Shown piece after piece: positions 40,477-51,823 of a DNA stretch of 64,000 bases. Position 1 is the first letter of the stretch, and every line of letters begins with the position of its first letter. Below the pieces are notes generated by a model. The model was not told where the DNA came from. It ran no database searches and saw only the letters and a list, made by a program, of their open reading frames with translations. The translations under genes were made by a program, and so were the position numbers. The DNA is from Siphonodentalium dalli (lineage: Eukaryota > Mollusca > Scaphopoda > Gadilida > Siphonodentaliidae), in contig CP136066.1 in NCBI GenBank assembly GCA_032622095.1, positions 185,600,716-185,664,715 of the forward strand. Reading direction: 5' to 3'.

Positions 40477-40822
40477 TTAAAGACATATTATGGACGTACA
40501 AGTTAGTTCTCAGGCTTTATATATATGCCAACCTGGGGAGTGTAGCATGCTACTAACATAACCGAAAATTTCAAAGAAATCGACCATACCACTCCATAGA
40601 AAACATCGTATGAACTATGCTCAATTGTAAATATTTACATCTCAATTCGGGACACAACAATCGGCGATAAACTAAAGCGAACGATTTGGCCATCTAGCGT
40701 CCTTGCATTTAATTGATATATAAGAATGATGTGTTTTGTGTGAATTTGGAATAATATTCGTAAAAATAACTACTTTGAGCAAGATTATTCTCCCCCTGCC
40801 GGAGTGTTCACATCACTTTAAA
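40477..40822. mobile_element. Interspersed repeat (H), full copy
   Basis: TTAAAGACATATTATGGACG at the left and ACATCACTTTAA at the right, with the internal block TTCAAAGAAATCGACCATAC, ACTCCATAGAAAACATCGTA as in the copies at 25462 and 30053. Confidence 0.85.
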
Positions 40823-42440
40823 TATCAAAGTAACGAGATTTTTAAGAAAACAAGTATTGTTTTCCAGAGAATTTCGTTTTGTCGCACTATCAGAAAATGC
40901 ATATATGATAAACAATACAGTAAACGATCGTATCATCACCATACGTTTTATTCTATCACGGCAGATGATATATCATTTTGAAGACATGTGACATGTCAGA
41001 TGATTAATCAGATTCAGGGGTTTATGTGAATGCCCGGGCTCAACATGTACATGTAGTACGTCTGTTGAATGAAAGTATGTTATAGAAGAGCAACGGGTGG
41101 GACTCGGGCCAAACACCATCATCCCAACCGATATCCCAAACTGCGGAACGCTTAGTGGTCGCCTGCACTCTATGTTCACATACGCAAATTTAAGCGTACG
41201 TCTGAACTGATCCGAAGACATGCAAGCAAGATAACTCCCGTCCACGATTATAGGGGTAAAGTCTGTTTATAAGATTTCACCAATACGCCCGATTAAGTCC
41301 AAATTTGCTCCACGTCCTTGGAAAACGATACACAAAATTTGCGCCGATTGTCGAAGACAACCAAGATTGTGGACGTATTTTTACGACATTTGTAAAGGTA
41401 GAGTTATGCAGCCTGCATCGCTGACAGTAAGGCAAATTTTAAATAATTAACAAGCAACTAATTATATAGAGTTACGCTTCCTGAATTTAAGTCGGCATAA
41501 AAAAAATGTGGCTGTTGAATTGGTTGATTATCTTTGAGGGAAAATTCCCTGAACGGAAACAGAAAATCATAGCCTACGTAAATATGGCGATATTTTTGTT
41601 TAGATTGCCAGGAAGAGTCTGTTGCGGTCCCGAAGTTATGGAAGGGGTCTGTATTTTTATGCTGCTGATTTATATGCAGTAAATGGGGTAGTTGTGGAAT
41701 GCATTATTATAATTTTAAAAACAATACCGTAAAGGGTGCGTTTGTTGTCACCGAATGGTGCATCGGATGTTCTATGGGAAAATTGACCACTTGAAGTTCA
41801 AAGGGTCATAACCCATCGCCGGTGGGAATTACAGTTAACAGTGTTGCCGATGGAAAATAATTATTTGTTTTTAACCTAGAGACCAGCGTAGCGGTGGACT
41901 GAACTATGTCTTGTAGTGTACATGCCATGGGGACTTTCGCCGGCTTTTTGCCGGTTTCCGAGTAAAGTCACGTCTTATTCTGCGGTAGCATCCATCCATC
42001 ACATTGCAATGGGGTGGAAGGGAGTTTATGGTGGTGTGGTTAGAGATATTATCTTTCTCATTTGCGCCGATTATGAAATCACAATCCTAAATAGTTATGT
42101 GCTGTTCTTTTTCGGTGTGGTGCAATATAATATTTCTATAACTCTTTCAAGGCGGCATCCCGCTTTAGCGGGCACGACGTAATTTATGTTCACAACCTCG
42201 TAGCCCGCTTTATTCGGGAATAACCGGGAAGTAATACAATATTTTCAGGGATATACAACTTAACTCGTTTAGGACGGATTACCTACAGGACGGGAAACGG
42301 ATATATCCGTTTCCCACTTCATGCACTTGTTATCAACGAATGAATCTTTTATAATAAAATGTTTTGCGCATAGTATCATGTATTCAATATCGGCCGATCA
42401 CCCAGTGAGGGGTCCAGGAAGATGTAACCTATTTTTGGCG
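40823..42440. other. Non-genic interval
   Basis: ORFs below 95 aa without recognisable domains. Small stems CGGCTTTTTGCCG (41940) and GCCCGCTTTAGCGGGC (about 42159) are present. No exon supported. Confidence 0.4.
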
Positions 42441-42441
42441 T

Positions 42442-42557
42442 CACGTGGGGGTCGCGTGCCGTGATTCGTGACGTCATTGTTCCAAAATGGCGGCGCCCAG
42501 TAGCCTATAAGACGTAGACGCGTAGACAAGTTTTCGGTTGGCAAAAATCATGGCAGG
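42442..42557 (+). promoter_or_regulatory. CpG-rich promoter-like cluster with E-box, CRE and YY1 motifs and a possible initiator codon
   Basis: CACGTG (42442-42447), TGACGTCA (42469-42476) and CCAAAATGGCGGC (42482-42494) lie within 55 bp in a locally CpG-rich patch. 55 bp on, AAAATCATGGCAG is followed by GTGAAT, a start codon context directly at a splice-donor consensus. This is the usual order of a TATA-less housekeeping promoter and a very short first coding exon (ATG GCA G). No downstream exon was identified, and ATGGCGGCC motifs also occur in transposons of this window, so it remains a candidate. Confidence 0.35.
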
Positions 42558-42629
42558 TGAATCTTGACTCATTCAGTGGAAGGAATAAGAAGCGAGAGAA
42601 ATTTAAGTTTATTCCTGGATCCTATTTTT

Positions 42630-43305
42630 TGGAAATTAATTACATTTGATTCAAAATGTCGCATGCCTGCAGACATCTCGTATAGCGACATTATAGCCCC
42701 CAAACGCATAATTTCCGAAAATCGGTTGCCATGTCACCAGGTCGCAATTTTGTGGTATCTACCCAAAATGTTTGGAGATTTATAGACCACGGATGATCAC
42801 CCATATATTATGAGTTGTCACGTGGAGAATTCTGTCATGACAAAAAAAATGGTCTGACCCAGCATTGAATTAGCGCATACCTTGATATAAAAGTAATCAT
42901 TGTAACGTTTGAAAACTGGGGTTTGGTGGCCATTTTGAATGGCACCCTCTGTCGGTGATGGCTGATTTTCGAGCCAGGCTAGTTCCAGATGTTTGCAAAA
43001 TATTCCTGGATCATTTAACTTTGGAAAAATCATTTTTATTTGATTCAAAATGTCGCAAATATATCGTCATATAGCGAAATTACAGCCCCAAACGCATAAA
43101 TTTCCGAAAATAGGTTGCTATGACAACCGGTCGCAATTGATGGTATCTACCCAAAATTTCTAGAAGATTTATAGACTACGGATGATCACCCATATAGTAT
43201 ATAGGTTGTCACGCGGATAATTCTACCATGCATGGCAAATGGTCTGACCCAACATTGAATAAGCGCATACAAAACTATAAAATTATATAAAAGTAAGCAT
43301 TTCTG
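42630..43305. repeat. Two diverged direct repeats, ~390-bp period
   Basis: TTTGATTCAAAATGTCGCA (about 42645 and 43038), AAACGCATAATTTCCGAAAAT, GGTATCTACCCAAAAT, GACCACGGATGATCACCCAT and ATGGTCTGACCCAGCATTGA recur in order. The two copies are about 85-90% alike by eye. Confidence 0.85.
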
Positions 43306-43360
43306 CAAACAATCTCGTCTGTGAGTAATGTTTTCTCAAAAGAATCACGTCCCAAACGAG

Positions 43361-43887
43361 TTAAAGGCACGGGCGGCGTTCGTTGCAAAAATATTTATAT
43401 TTGTTCAAATCGCCATCAACAGAAGGAACACCAAACTATATACAGTTCCGCTCATATGCCAAACATAATCAGCGCGTAAATAGTATATTGTCGTCAAGGG
43501 GTACGATGGTGCACGTAAACAAGAGCCTGGTCGTGTTACAGAAGTTGTGCTTCTGTTTACATAACACAGCGCAATTCTATTGGTTAATAACACAAAATGA
43601 TATAAACGCTCTTTATTATTTTTATATCAGGAAAACAGTAACAAATAACGCTCTTTGTGTTTACCATATCCGGATCTAAACAAAAGCCAGGCAACGTAAC
43701 GTTTTTTGCTTTTGTTTACATAAGAAAGGAAAAATAATTGACAATAACATACTGTTTATGCCATATTTCTGATTGGTATAAGAACAAAATCTGTTTATAT
43801 TTTAGTATTCTTTCTGTTTATGGCGGTTTTTGACGGAGGTGAATATTTTAACAGCATACCCACCGCCAAAGCTGCCCACATCTTGAA
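43361..43887. mobile_element. D-family MITE, copy 2
   Basis: TTAAAGGCACGGGCGGCGTT at the left; the right end is decayed (CCGCCAAAGCTGCCCACATC). The interior matches 30972-31497 inverted (CAGAAGTTGTGCTTCTGTTT, TAAACGCTCTTTATTATT, TTTTTGACGGAGGTGAATAT). Confidence 0.87.
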
Positions 43888-44093
43888 TTTATTGGTTAGC
43901 GACTTGGATATCTTTGGGTGATATTCTCTACCATTAGTAATTGATTGATGCGTACTCAGACGTAACATGTACGGCCATAAAGAGATGTTCCCGGCCTAAA
44001 TATAGATATATAGTACATGTATGACGTCACAATTACTATTTTATTAGGGTTCACTAAAAACGTTGACGAAACACTGCCGACAAGACAGTGTGC

Positions 44094-44610
44094 AGTCTCT
44101 TTGAAAATCCTAACGAAAATCCTAACGGTTGTACGTCTCTAGATCTCGCTATTAAAATTAGTTTCTGTATTGAAGGGATTCCCTCCATTTCATATGAGAG
44201 TGGCGCAGACTATGTGCGATTCCATTGGTTTATGGCATAACAGATCACTTCACAGATCAGAAGTCAATGACGTGTTAACAATTTTCCCATGCATTGTCAA
44301 ACTCAACTATTGTTGGAAAACTAAATACAGGCGATATATCCATAATTCATTTTATAGGAGACATCATCTTCGAGTTTTTATCAGTTAACGATATTAATGA
44401 CTGATTATTCTTTTGCATTTTGTTGTTTTTATAACTACTACTAAATACTACGATTCTCACAAACATTTACTACACCAGGAACGCACTCCATATTTGGAAA
44501 CAGTTTATTACGTCATGTTGGGAATGCTGCGTCGTTGTAGAAATGAAATATACTGGCCACTTCGAGAGACGTACATCCGTTAGGATTTTCGTCGGCTTTT
44601 CAAAGAGACT
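44094..44610. mobile_element. G-family MITE (AGTCTCTTTGAAAA ends), copy 1
   Basis: AGTCTCTTTGAAAATCCTAA with CGGTTGTACGTCTC is mirrored by GAGACGTACATCCGTTAGGA and CTTTTCAAAGAGACT. The interior CACAAACATTTACTAC, GCACTCCATATTTGGAAA and GTTTATTACGTCATGTTGGG recurs at 63718-64000. Confidence 0.88.
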
Positions 44611-44648
44611 GAAATGTGTGGTGTTTTGAGTCACATTCCGATTACATA

Positions 44649-44799
44649 TAGAATATACGCATAGTGTTTCTGAATAACAAATTTAATCCACGAGTGGGAT
44701 TGGCGATTTACACCACGAGCTTCAGCAAGTGGTGTAAATTCGCCAATCCCACGAGTGGATTAAATTTGTTATTCAGAAACACTATGTGTATATTTTGTT
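44649..44799. repeat. ~150-bp near-perfect palindrome
   Basis: AGTGTTTCTGAATAACAAAT, TTAATCCACGAGTGGGATTG and GCGATTTACACCAC pair with GTGGTGTAAATTCGCCAATC, CCACGAGTGGATTAAATTTG and TTATTCAGAAACACT around the loop GAGCTTCAGCAA. The pairing extends into the flanking TATACGCAT/ATGTGTATA. Confidence 0.96.
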
Positions 44800-44914
44800 T
44801 ATGCCACGATCTTTACAATGCGATGGATAAACACTTTTCCGTTCAAATTGTATGGAGAAAGTTTAATCCACTCTGCGAAGTTTAATCAACAGTAGGCACG
44901 TTTAATCAACAGGT

Positions 44915-45600
44915 GTCTCACCCTCCAACTTTGGTCAAAATTTTCAACAGTTGGAAATTTCATACCTGACACAACATTAGTTGGAAATTTACACCAACAA
45001 TAGGTTGAAAATGTTCTTGTAGTTTGATTTTCAAACAACTTATTGTGGGGAATTTATTGTTTTTGGACCAATATTTGCATATTTTCCTTCTTTTGATAAA
45101 ATATTTGGACTGAAATGGCCATCAGTTAGAAATTTTCCAACCTTAGGGGTGTCAGGTTGAAAATTTCCAACACTTGGAAAGCTTGTGTCCTGATCCCTCC
45201 CCGTGGCCAGTCAAAAACTTCTAGTTAATTTAAGAAAATAATATTGTCCTACATTTGGTCAAAATTGTCGCTGGAATTGTTATCAGTTGGAAATTTCCAA
45301 CTCTATGAATGCTTGAGGCTAGTCTAGATGCCAGGATTTTGCGATTTTCTTGTTCACGTTAAAAAAAAACTATCGCCCGGTGTGTCCTGGTCCCTCCCCG
45401 TGGCCAATAAAAAACTGCTAATGAGTTTAAGAAAACAATATTTTGCTACATTTGGTTAAAATCGTTGACTGAAAATTTCCAAACTAAGGGAGAGTATGAG
45501 GTTTGAAATTTCCAACACTAGGAAAGCTTGAGGTCAGTCTGGATGCTAGGATTTTGCGATTTTCTTGTTTAGTTTTCACAATTTTCTCACACCGGGCCGA
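44915..45600. repeat. GTTGGAAATTTCC-motif repeat
   Basis: Many copies of AGTTGGAAATTT, TGAAAATTTCCAAC and CCAACACTTGGAAAGCTTG in diverged tandem order, with TCCTGATCCCTCCCCGTGGC repeated near 45190 and 45390. The same motif family appears at 53990-54420 and 57470-57890 inside the segmental duplication. Confidence 0.65.
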
Positions 45601-46306
45601 ACAACCATGGTCGGCCCGGTGGGTCCTGGTCTATATATTGCCCGTAGTCGTGTGCACACCCCAACGGAAACCCTATAGCCACGTCCTTGCACATACATAT
45701 TACATAATAATGATGACAATTATGGATAATTCTGTCGTAAATTGTGGGGGATGGCATAATCTGGCTAGACTGCCCTTCCTGCCGAAATCGCATTGAAATG
45801 AAATTGCGGACTGAAAGGGTCTTGAAGTGGTGGCGTCGTGGTTGATGTGAGGTCCAAATTTAGGAACCGCTCTTCCCCCATCAGCATAACGCCTATCAGG
45901 TTATCCATGATAACAACGAACTGAATTTCCACCACATATGACCTGGCATTTATACCTGTATTGCCAAAATATATCACGAGAATCCCGGGTCGTACGTTGT
46001 GACTGGTCGAATTATTGACAATATAAACAGGTCATGATTATCCATTGTTGCAAATGAGACGATAAGTGAAGTATTACGGGACTGTATACCAAACACACGC
46101 TTTGAGTTGTAAAAGTGGTACGAAATAATGATGGTACGTGTTCGTCAAAACTCTTACGCGTAGTCGTTTTGCGAAAGGACTTTTTGGCCATACGGATAGA
46201 CTTATATATACGACTACGAATAGCTATCCGTATTCGTAATCATAAACGTGAGGATGCGAAATGTCTCTAATATAGCTCCGGTGCATAGTATAAACATGAC
46301 ATCGAC

Positions 46307-46648
46307 ATGCATACATATTTTGTGAACTTGATGAGGAGATTGGCAGTTGTTTTAAATGGAAAGTTACTCATAATTCATCAGCAGATTCACAACTATATAT
46401 ATATATATATTCCACATTCAGTTGTTAAAGTATTAAGGGATGGGAGGGACTACTTACCGGTTTCAGGGAGGATAAATGTTCATGTTGACGACTTCGAATT
46501 AGTCATGGAGGAAGGTTTCTGGCCGATTGATGTTGTCTGCAGACATTGGCTCTCCAAAAGATCTTTCGACGATTGGCGACAACCAACGACGAAGAGTTCG
46601 GATCGACATAACAGAGAGCGTTCCTACACATACGGAGCTCATTCATAA
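46307..46648 (+). pseudogene. Possible ORF1 C-terminal remnant of the LINE
   Basis: A 113-codon frame ending just before the endonuclease frame. VVKVLRDGRDYLPVSGRINV and EEGFWPIDVVCRHWLSKRSF look protein-like and have the charged, Trp-containing ending seen in LINE ORF1 C-termini, but no zinc knuckle is visible. The N-terminal part including an (TA)n-derived IYIYI run is probably not coding. Assignment rests on position. Confidence 0.4.
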
Positions 46649-46693
46649 CTGTCAGTGTTGTGTGTGCACACTTTTGATTCGTATTGCACCAAA

Positions 46694-47980
46694 ATGATTA
46701 CCAATTATTGCAATCTTACACATGTAGGCATCACTGCTTTGTTTGTTCCACTAATGTTTCTCACAATGCTGAATATTATAACTTGGAACGCCACTGGCGC
46801 GATGGGAAGCATACCATACATGTGTCAGTTGCTTGCAAAACAGGACGTAGATATATTCGGTATCAGCGAGCACTGGCTTCACAATCATAATATTCATATT
46901 CTCGATACAATTAGTAGCTCATACCGGTATCACGCCGTGTGTGATTTTTCGCAGAGATTACCAATGCAGAGAGGTCGCGATAAGGGTGGAGTTGCAATTT
47001 TTTGGCACATGAAACTGGATAATGCCGTGTCCACCATTCAACTTAATGATGACCGGATATGCGGGATTCAACTCCAACTAGCATCATCAGAATACGTTTA
47101 TATATTCCAGGTATATCTCCCGTCAACCAATTATACTGTCAAATTCTATCAAGAGTACATCGATGCGTTGGACAAATTGATCGATTATTATTCCACAATT
47201 GGAAATGTCATAGTCATGGGTGATTTGAACGGAAATATTCAAAAATCAGATGCCAGAAACCGTAGTTTTTCAAAACTCCTCTCACGCAGAAAAATCATCT
47301 CGGTCAACTATTCAGACCCATGTACTCGTCTGATCGCAACCCATGTTCCTGCAACTGGTGGGTCAGGAACCATAATCGACCATATTTTGATACACAAAAA
47401 TAACCTACCTTTTGTCAAAGAGATAAATGTTCTGGTCGACTCAGCAATCGATTACTCAAATCATAGACCAGTGAAAATATGCATTGACCTCGGTTCTCAT
47501 TATATATGTCACGAAGAACCATGTTGTGTGTTGAACTGGAAGAAATTTATTGCTTCCGATTCATCATTAGAGTGCTATCAACATTGCGTCGAGAATCTGC
47601 TACCCGAAATGCCTATCGAGGATAAAACTACTCTAGATTCATTTTACTCGGGTATCATCGAATCCATAGATTCAGCGTCGACACTTTTCGTACCACATAA
47701 GTCGTTTAAATCACATGTCAAACCTTTTTGCAATGATACCCTAAGCACCTTACATAGAGACATGCGTAGCTTTAGACGCATATGGGTTGCAGAAGGTAGA
47801 CCTAGAGGGTGCGACCATTTGTCTTATTCTTACTACAAAGCTGCCAAATGTGCATTTCGCAAAGAGCTTCGCAAATCGAACTCGAAATTCCTTTCACAAG
47901 AAAATGACGAAATAGACAGAGCTGCCGAAATAAATCAAGAGCAATTTTTTAGACTCTTTAACCGTCGCAAACTAAACTGA
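46694..47980 (+). pseudogene. LINE ORF2, endonuclease part (APE domain)
   Basis: The endonuclease nicks target DNA to prime reverse transcription. Visible motifs in order: NIITWNATGAM (metal-binding Asn), DVDIFGISEHWL (catalytic Glu region), VIVMGDLNGN (catalytic Asp/Asn), GTIIDHILIHK (Asp) and SNHRPVKICIDL (catalytic His of the S-x-H-x-P motif). All catalytic positions appear intact, so decay came mainly through the downstream frameshifts. Start candidates are ATG at 46694 and 46769. The frame ends with a premature TGA at 47978; the next reading frame continues from about 47972 into the RT. Confidence 0.9.
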
Positions 47981-48837
47981 AGGAAGACAACAATAACTTA
48001 TTTCTCGTCAATGGATCTACCCTAGGAATTCCGAATGATATTACAAATGCATGGGCAGATTACTATGAACGCTTATATTCTCCATTGGAATCAAACAACT
48101 TTGACAATGCTCACTACGAATACGTAAATTCATGTGTTGACAAAATATTATCCAACAATTATAATGATTCTGATTCCAGTTCAACAGACGCACTTCTTCT
48201 CTATCCTGTGTCAGCCAAAGAGGTTGATGGTGTTCTTAAGTCCATGCATATGGGCAAAGCCCCAGGACCTGACATGATTTGTTATGAACACCTCATATAT
48301 GGAGGTAATAAGTTGAGTAATTGTGTGGCTCATGTATTAAGCAAAATGATCGAATTGCAGCACATACCAGCAAAAACTGGCTTGATGGTCTCATTGTACA
48401 AAGGTGGAGACAAGCCGAAAACAAATTTTGATAGCTATCGAGCGATAACTCTTCTTCCCGTTATGTACAAAACATTAGAGAAAATAATTCTACGTCGCTT
48501 GGAGTGCAACACGCCACGTCTCATCAAAGTGCACCCCTTACAAAACGGATTTCAAAAACATGTAAGCTGTCTCATGTCTTCGTACATATTACACGAGAGC
48601 ATAAACTACACAAAAGAGCAGAGTAGCAAACTTTTTGCCTGTTTTCTAGACGTACACAAAGCCTTTGATACAGTCTGGATAAATGGACTTCTGTTGAAAC
48701 AAAACCTTCGTGGATTTCAGGGGAGAATATGGCTCCTACTAAACGAATTTCTCAGTGGGATTACATGCGTTGTCAAACACGCTTCCATACTTTCGAGATC
48801 TATCGAAATCAAGCAAGGTACTATACAAGGAGTGTAA
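47972..48837 (+). pseudogene. LINE ORF2, reverse transcriptase N-terminal part
   Basis: The frame continues the endonuclease protein after a shift near 47970. Motifs: KSMHMGKAPGPDMICYEHL (RT motif 0/1), SLYKGGDKPKTNFDSYRAIT (motif 1-2, usually Y-R-P-I-T/S), LQNGFQKHVSC (motif 2a, normally Q-x-G-F), LFACFLDVHKAFDTVW (motif 3 = A with the first catalytic Asp), and KQGTIQGV (motif 4 = B). It ends at TAA 48835-48837, where loss of a single base moves the rest into another frame. Confidence 0.9.
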
Positions 48838-49345
48838 TCTCACCCTTGCTGTACATGATCTATATTGATGATCTGATACATGCACTCGAAGCTACAAACT
48901 TTGGTTTCCGTCTTCTCTCCACGAATTGTTCAGCGCCGACACAAGCTGGCGACATGGCGTTGCTATCACTTTCCAGTTACGGCCTCCAGCGTTTATGTGA
49001 TATATGTTCTATGTACAGTCAAAAATGGCGTTTTATTTATAACACTAACAAATATAAGGTAATCGTGTTCAATGAAACACACAGGCAAAATGACACTTTA
49101 GACAGATGCTGGAGACTGGGCGCTGGAAACGTATCCGAAACAGACGAAATAACTCATTTAGGTATTCATGTTAGCAAACAAAACTTTGTGAAAGAGCTCT
49201 CTGAGAGAGCTGTTGACAAAATTAGATCAACATTTTTCCTCCTTAGCAATGCTGGTCTGTATGCTGGGGGAATAACCCCGACAAGCTGTGCAATCATCTA
49301 CAAGACGATCGTTTTACCAAAAGGTCTATATGTGGCATGTCTGTT
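48835..49345 (+). pseudogene. LINE ORF2, RT palm/thumb with altered active site
   Basis: Starts at SVISPLLYMIYIDDLIHALE. The catalytic box that is [FY]ADD in active elements is QAGD here (48942-48953), followed by the normal MALLSLSSYGLQRLCDICS. Loss of one of the paired Asp residues would abolish polymerisation. Downstream, THLGIHVSK is the usual thumb L-G motif. The real frame leaves this one near 49340. Confidence 0.88.
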
Positions 49346-50218
49346 TCGGATGCATGTGCTCTGGAAAAGATCCATCGGTTCTGTCTCAAACGTATACAGG
49401 ACCTTCCTGTCAGAACGCGGACGGACATAGTTCAAGGTCTCATGGGCATAGGCCCAATCTCCTCGTTCAGTGATGCCCGTAAACTTAGCCTCTTTGGAAG
49501 CCTCTGTCGCCTCTCGCCATCGAAGGCTTGCAAAGAGATTGTAAACCGGCTTCACTTGCACTTGTCACATGAAATTCCAAACAAGAGCTCGTTCTTTGCA
49601 GATATCGAAGACAAATTGAGTTATTACAAATTAAGCCAATAAATGGACAGCTTTTCGGAGAACGGATTGTTCCCTGCAAAATTGGAATGGAATCGCCTAG
49701 TCAAAACCGAAATCAATAACCGACGCGTGCATAACTGGGAACAAAGTGTTACAACTGATCCGTCTTTCGATAGATTTAGCCAAATTCAAACTCATTTTCA
49801 AATGTCTCATCTATGGCGTCCCTGTCGCTTGTATTCAGAGAACAAAATCGCATTTTATTCTGTTGCTCAGTTGATCGCTGCAACAGCGACACCAAAGGCA
49901 GACGTCTGTGTGATATGCAACATGAACTATGACGATCAAATTAAACATGCTATTATTCACTGCAGCCATCCAGCTCTTTGCTGTTCTCGAAATAAAATGT
50001 GGTATGAGTTGATCGACAACATTGGCATCTTGTTTTATCTATGGGCAAATGAGCTCGACGACGGAGAACTCCTTCTGTTACATTTGACACATCTTCCTGT
50101 TGAACTGTTCTCATTTATCGAAGATCCAATGTACTATGTGTCGTTCATTGTTGGCCATACGCACACATTGTGGCAAACCTACCTGTTTTTATCGAATTTG
50201 TTCACGCCTGGCGTATAA
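49337..50218 (+). pseudogene. LINE ORF2 C-terminal region with Cys/His motif
   Basis: The frame is interrupted by an in-frame TAA at 49640-49642 but is otherwise open to the terminator at 50216-50218. It contains RIQDLPVRTRTDIVQGLMGI (LINE-typical post-thumb segment) and a zinc-binding-like CVICNMNYDDQIKHAIIHC (C-x2-C-x9-H-x4-C), as in CR1-like elements, where it helps bind the RNA. Confidence 0.85.
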
Positions 50219-51189
50219 TGTTCTACCATATGTTATCGTAGCCTACCATGCGCCTGTACATTCAAATGCACTTGTGTCTAAGTTCTGGTATTAATGGGGT
50301 CTACCTGAGTTGACCGGGTGATATGTATAACATGTAGAGTCATCGCCCCTCTTCCGAAACTAAAATTGGGTAGCTGAAACAACCTTACATCCACTCATGT
50401 TAATTACATGTGATAAATATATATTCATGACCTCGGTTCCCCAACTTAACGATTTCTTATCTTCCTTGCCAGCAGTGCAATAATGTATAGGCGCAACACA
50501 TACATGCTTGTTCTTACATAAATATTCACTTTCGTATGAAAGCGAGAGTGGCGATCATCAGATGATCAAACTCTATATAGCCATATAGTTGTGTGCATGG
50601 TGCGCTCTTCGTGTGGTCCGTACTCAACGTGTAATTCTGGCAAAAATTCAAATTAGGTGTGCTTATAGTTTATCTTGCATGTAACATAAACGTGTCTGTA
50701 TCCGTACTATACGTCAGCTTGGGGGTAAGTGTGTGAGTGTCCGCGAGCTTGTGCGTGCGTGTGTGCCTGTCTGCATTTTTTTTTTAAATGTTCGCGCGTG
50801 TCTTGAATGTCAGCTTTTGTAAGAGTGTATGACTTTGTGTGCTATTTATTAGGACGTGGTTCATATATGTGTATGTTTTTTTCTTCTCCAAACTTACTTT
50901 TGCTCTTTCATTTTGACTATATTGTTGTAACATGTTGTATATACGCTATTATGTATATGTATCACTCTTCAGAAATTGGAGGACAATAAAGGTATATATA
51001 TATATAAATTAGCTTTCAAATATCTAACAAGAAAGAAATCATGCATTGGGAGTGTGCAGGAAGAACAGCAGTAGGTCATGCCATCTCGTGGTAACATATG
51101 TATACATGTACCATGTCTTGTTTGAATTTTGTATCATATATATATATGTATACGTTATCATGTTCGAAATATATTACTAAATTAAAAAC
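50219..51189 (+). other. LINE 3' untranslated region
   Basis: About 1 kb between the ORF2 stop and the tail. GT-rich around 50720-50850 and AATAAAGGTATATATATA at 50986. No gene. Confidence 0.6.
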
Positions 51190-51217
51190 ATTGATTGATT
51201 GATTGATTGATTGATTG
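51190..51217 (+). repeat. (ATTG)n tail of the LINE
   Basis: Seven ATTG units after AAATTAAAAAC, a simple-repeat 3' end as used instead of poly(A) by CR1/L2-like LINEs. It marks the 3' boundary of the element. Confidence 0.85.
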
Positions 51218-51791
51218 CACTAACTCATGGTATTATTCCATAGCTCCGTGAAAACAATCGAAAAACATAATTCTAATTTAATCAATAAAAATTATAATAT
51301 ATGCAGTATCTACCCATATATATGTGAAGATATAACGAATGGTTTCTCTGTCAAACAATTCGACTTTCTGTTATAAATACGTCGCGTGGTATGAAGAGGG
51401 TTTACCATGTTTTCGTCTCTTCCGCGCGTCGTTCGTTCTACAAGCGGCTGCTGTATGCCGGTGTCAAACTGTTTGTTGTTTGGAACGTTTTGTTTGCATG
51501 TTATTGTCCAACTCATGGTGACTCTCGAATGTAAACGTCTTCCCCGTGAATCGACGTTGTTGCTTTTCCATTTGTTGATTTTCGAAGTGATTAAAATTAC
51601 TTCCCTTGTTTGCAGCAAAGCGTCTAGCTGCGTGGGAGGATACCTCATGACCCCGCGTGCACCGTGAATCGCAGGGACGTGGTGACATCGGACTGTTTCA
51701 ACCCTCAACTTTGGCTAAATTGGTCATCGTCACATGGTTTCGTGCAAAAAGCTAGCCAGGATCTCCTAAATGTGCAAAACATTACCAGCAT
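51218..51791. other. Non-genic interval before the duplication
   Basis: Overlapping ORFs of 60-132 aa on both strands at 51310-51720 reflect a locally GC-richer patch. Codon patterns and motifs give no support for a gene. Confidence 0.4.
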
Positions 51792-51823
51792 ATCAAAATC
51801 TCACACACAAAAACAACGCGATT

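Larger units (their letters stand above)
46307..51217 (+). mobile_element. Decayed non-LTR retrotransposon (APE-type LINE), ~4.9 kb
   Basis: Order: possible ORF1 tail, APE endonuclease, reverse transcriptase, Cys/His C-terminus, ~1 kb 3' untranslated region, (ATTG)n tail at 51190-51217. This is the organisation of CR1/jockey-clade LINEs; I cannot name the clade. Coding is broken near 47970, 48835 and 49340 (frameshifts) and at 49640 (in-frame TAA), and the RT active site is altered. The 5' end is not sharply defined. Confidence 0.9.

Noticed and set aside
51310-51720. 132-aa minus-strand ORF and overlapping plus-strand ORFs
   Set aside because: No recognisable domain. The low stop density comes from local composition.
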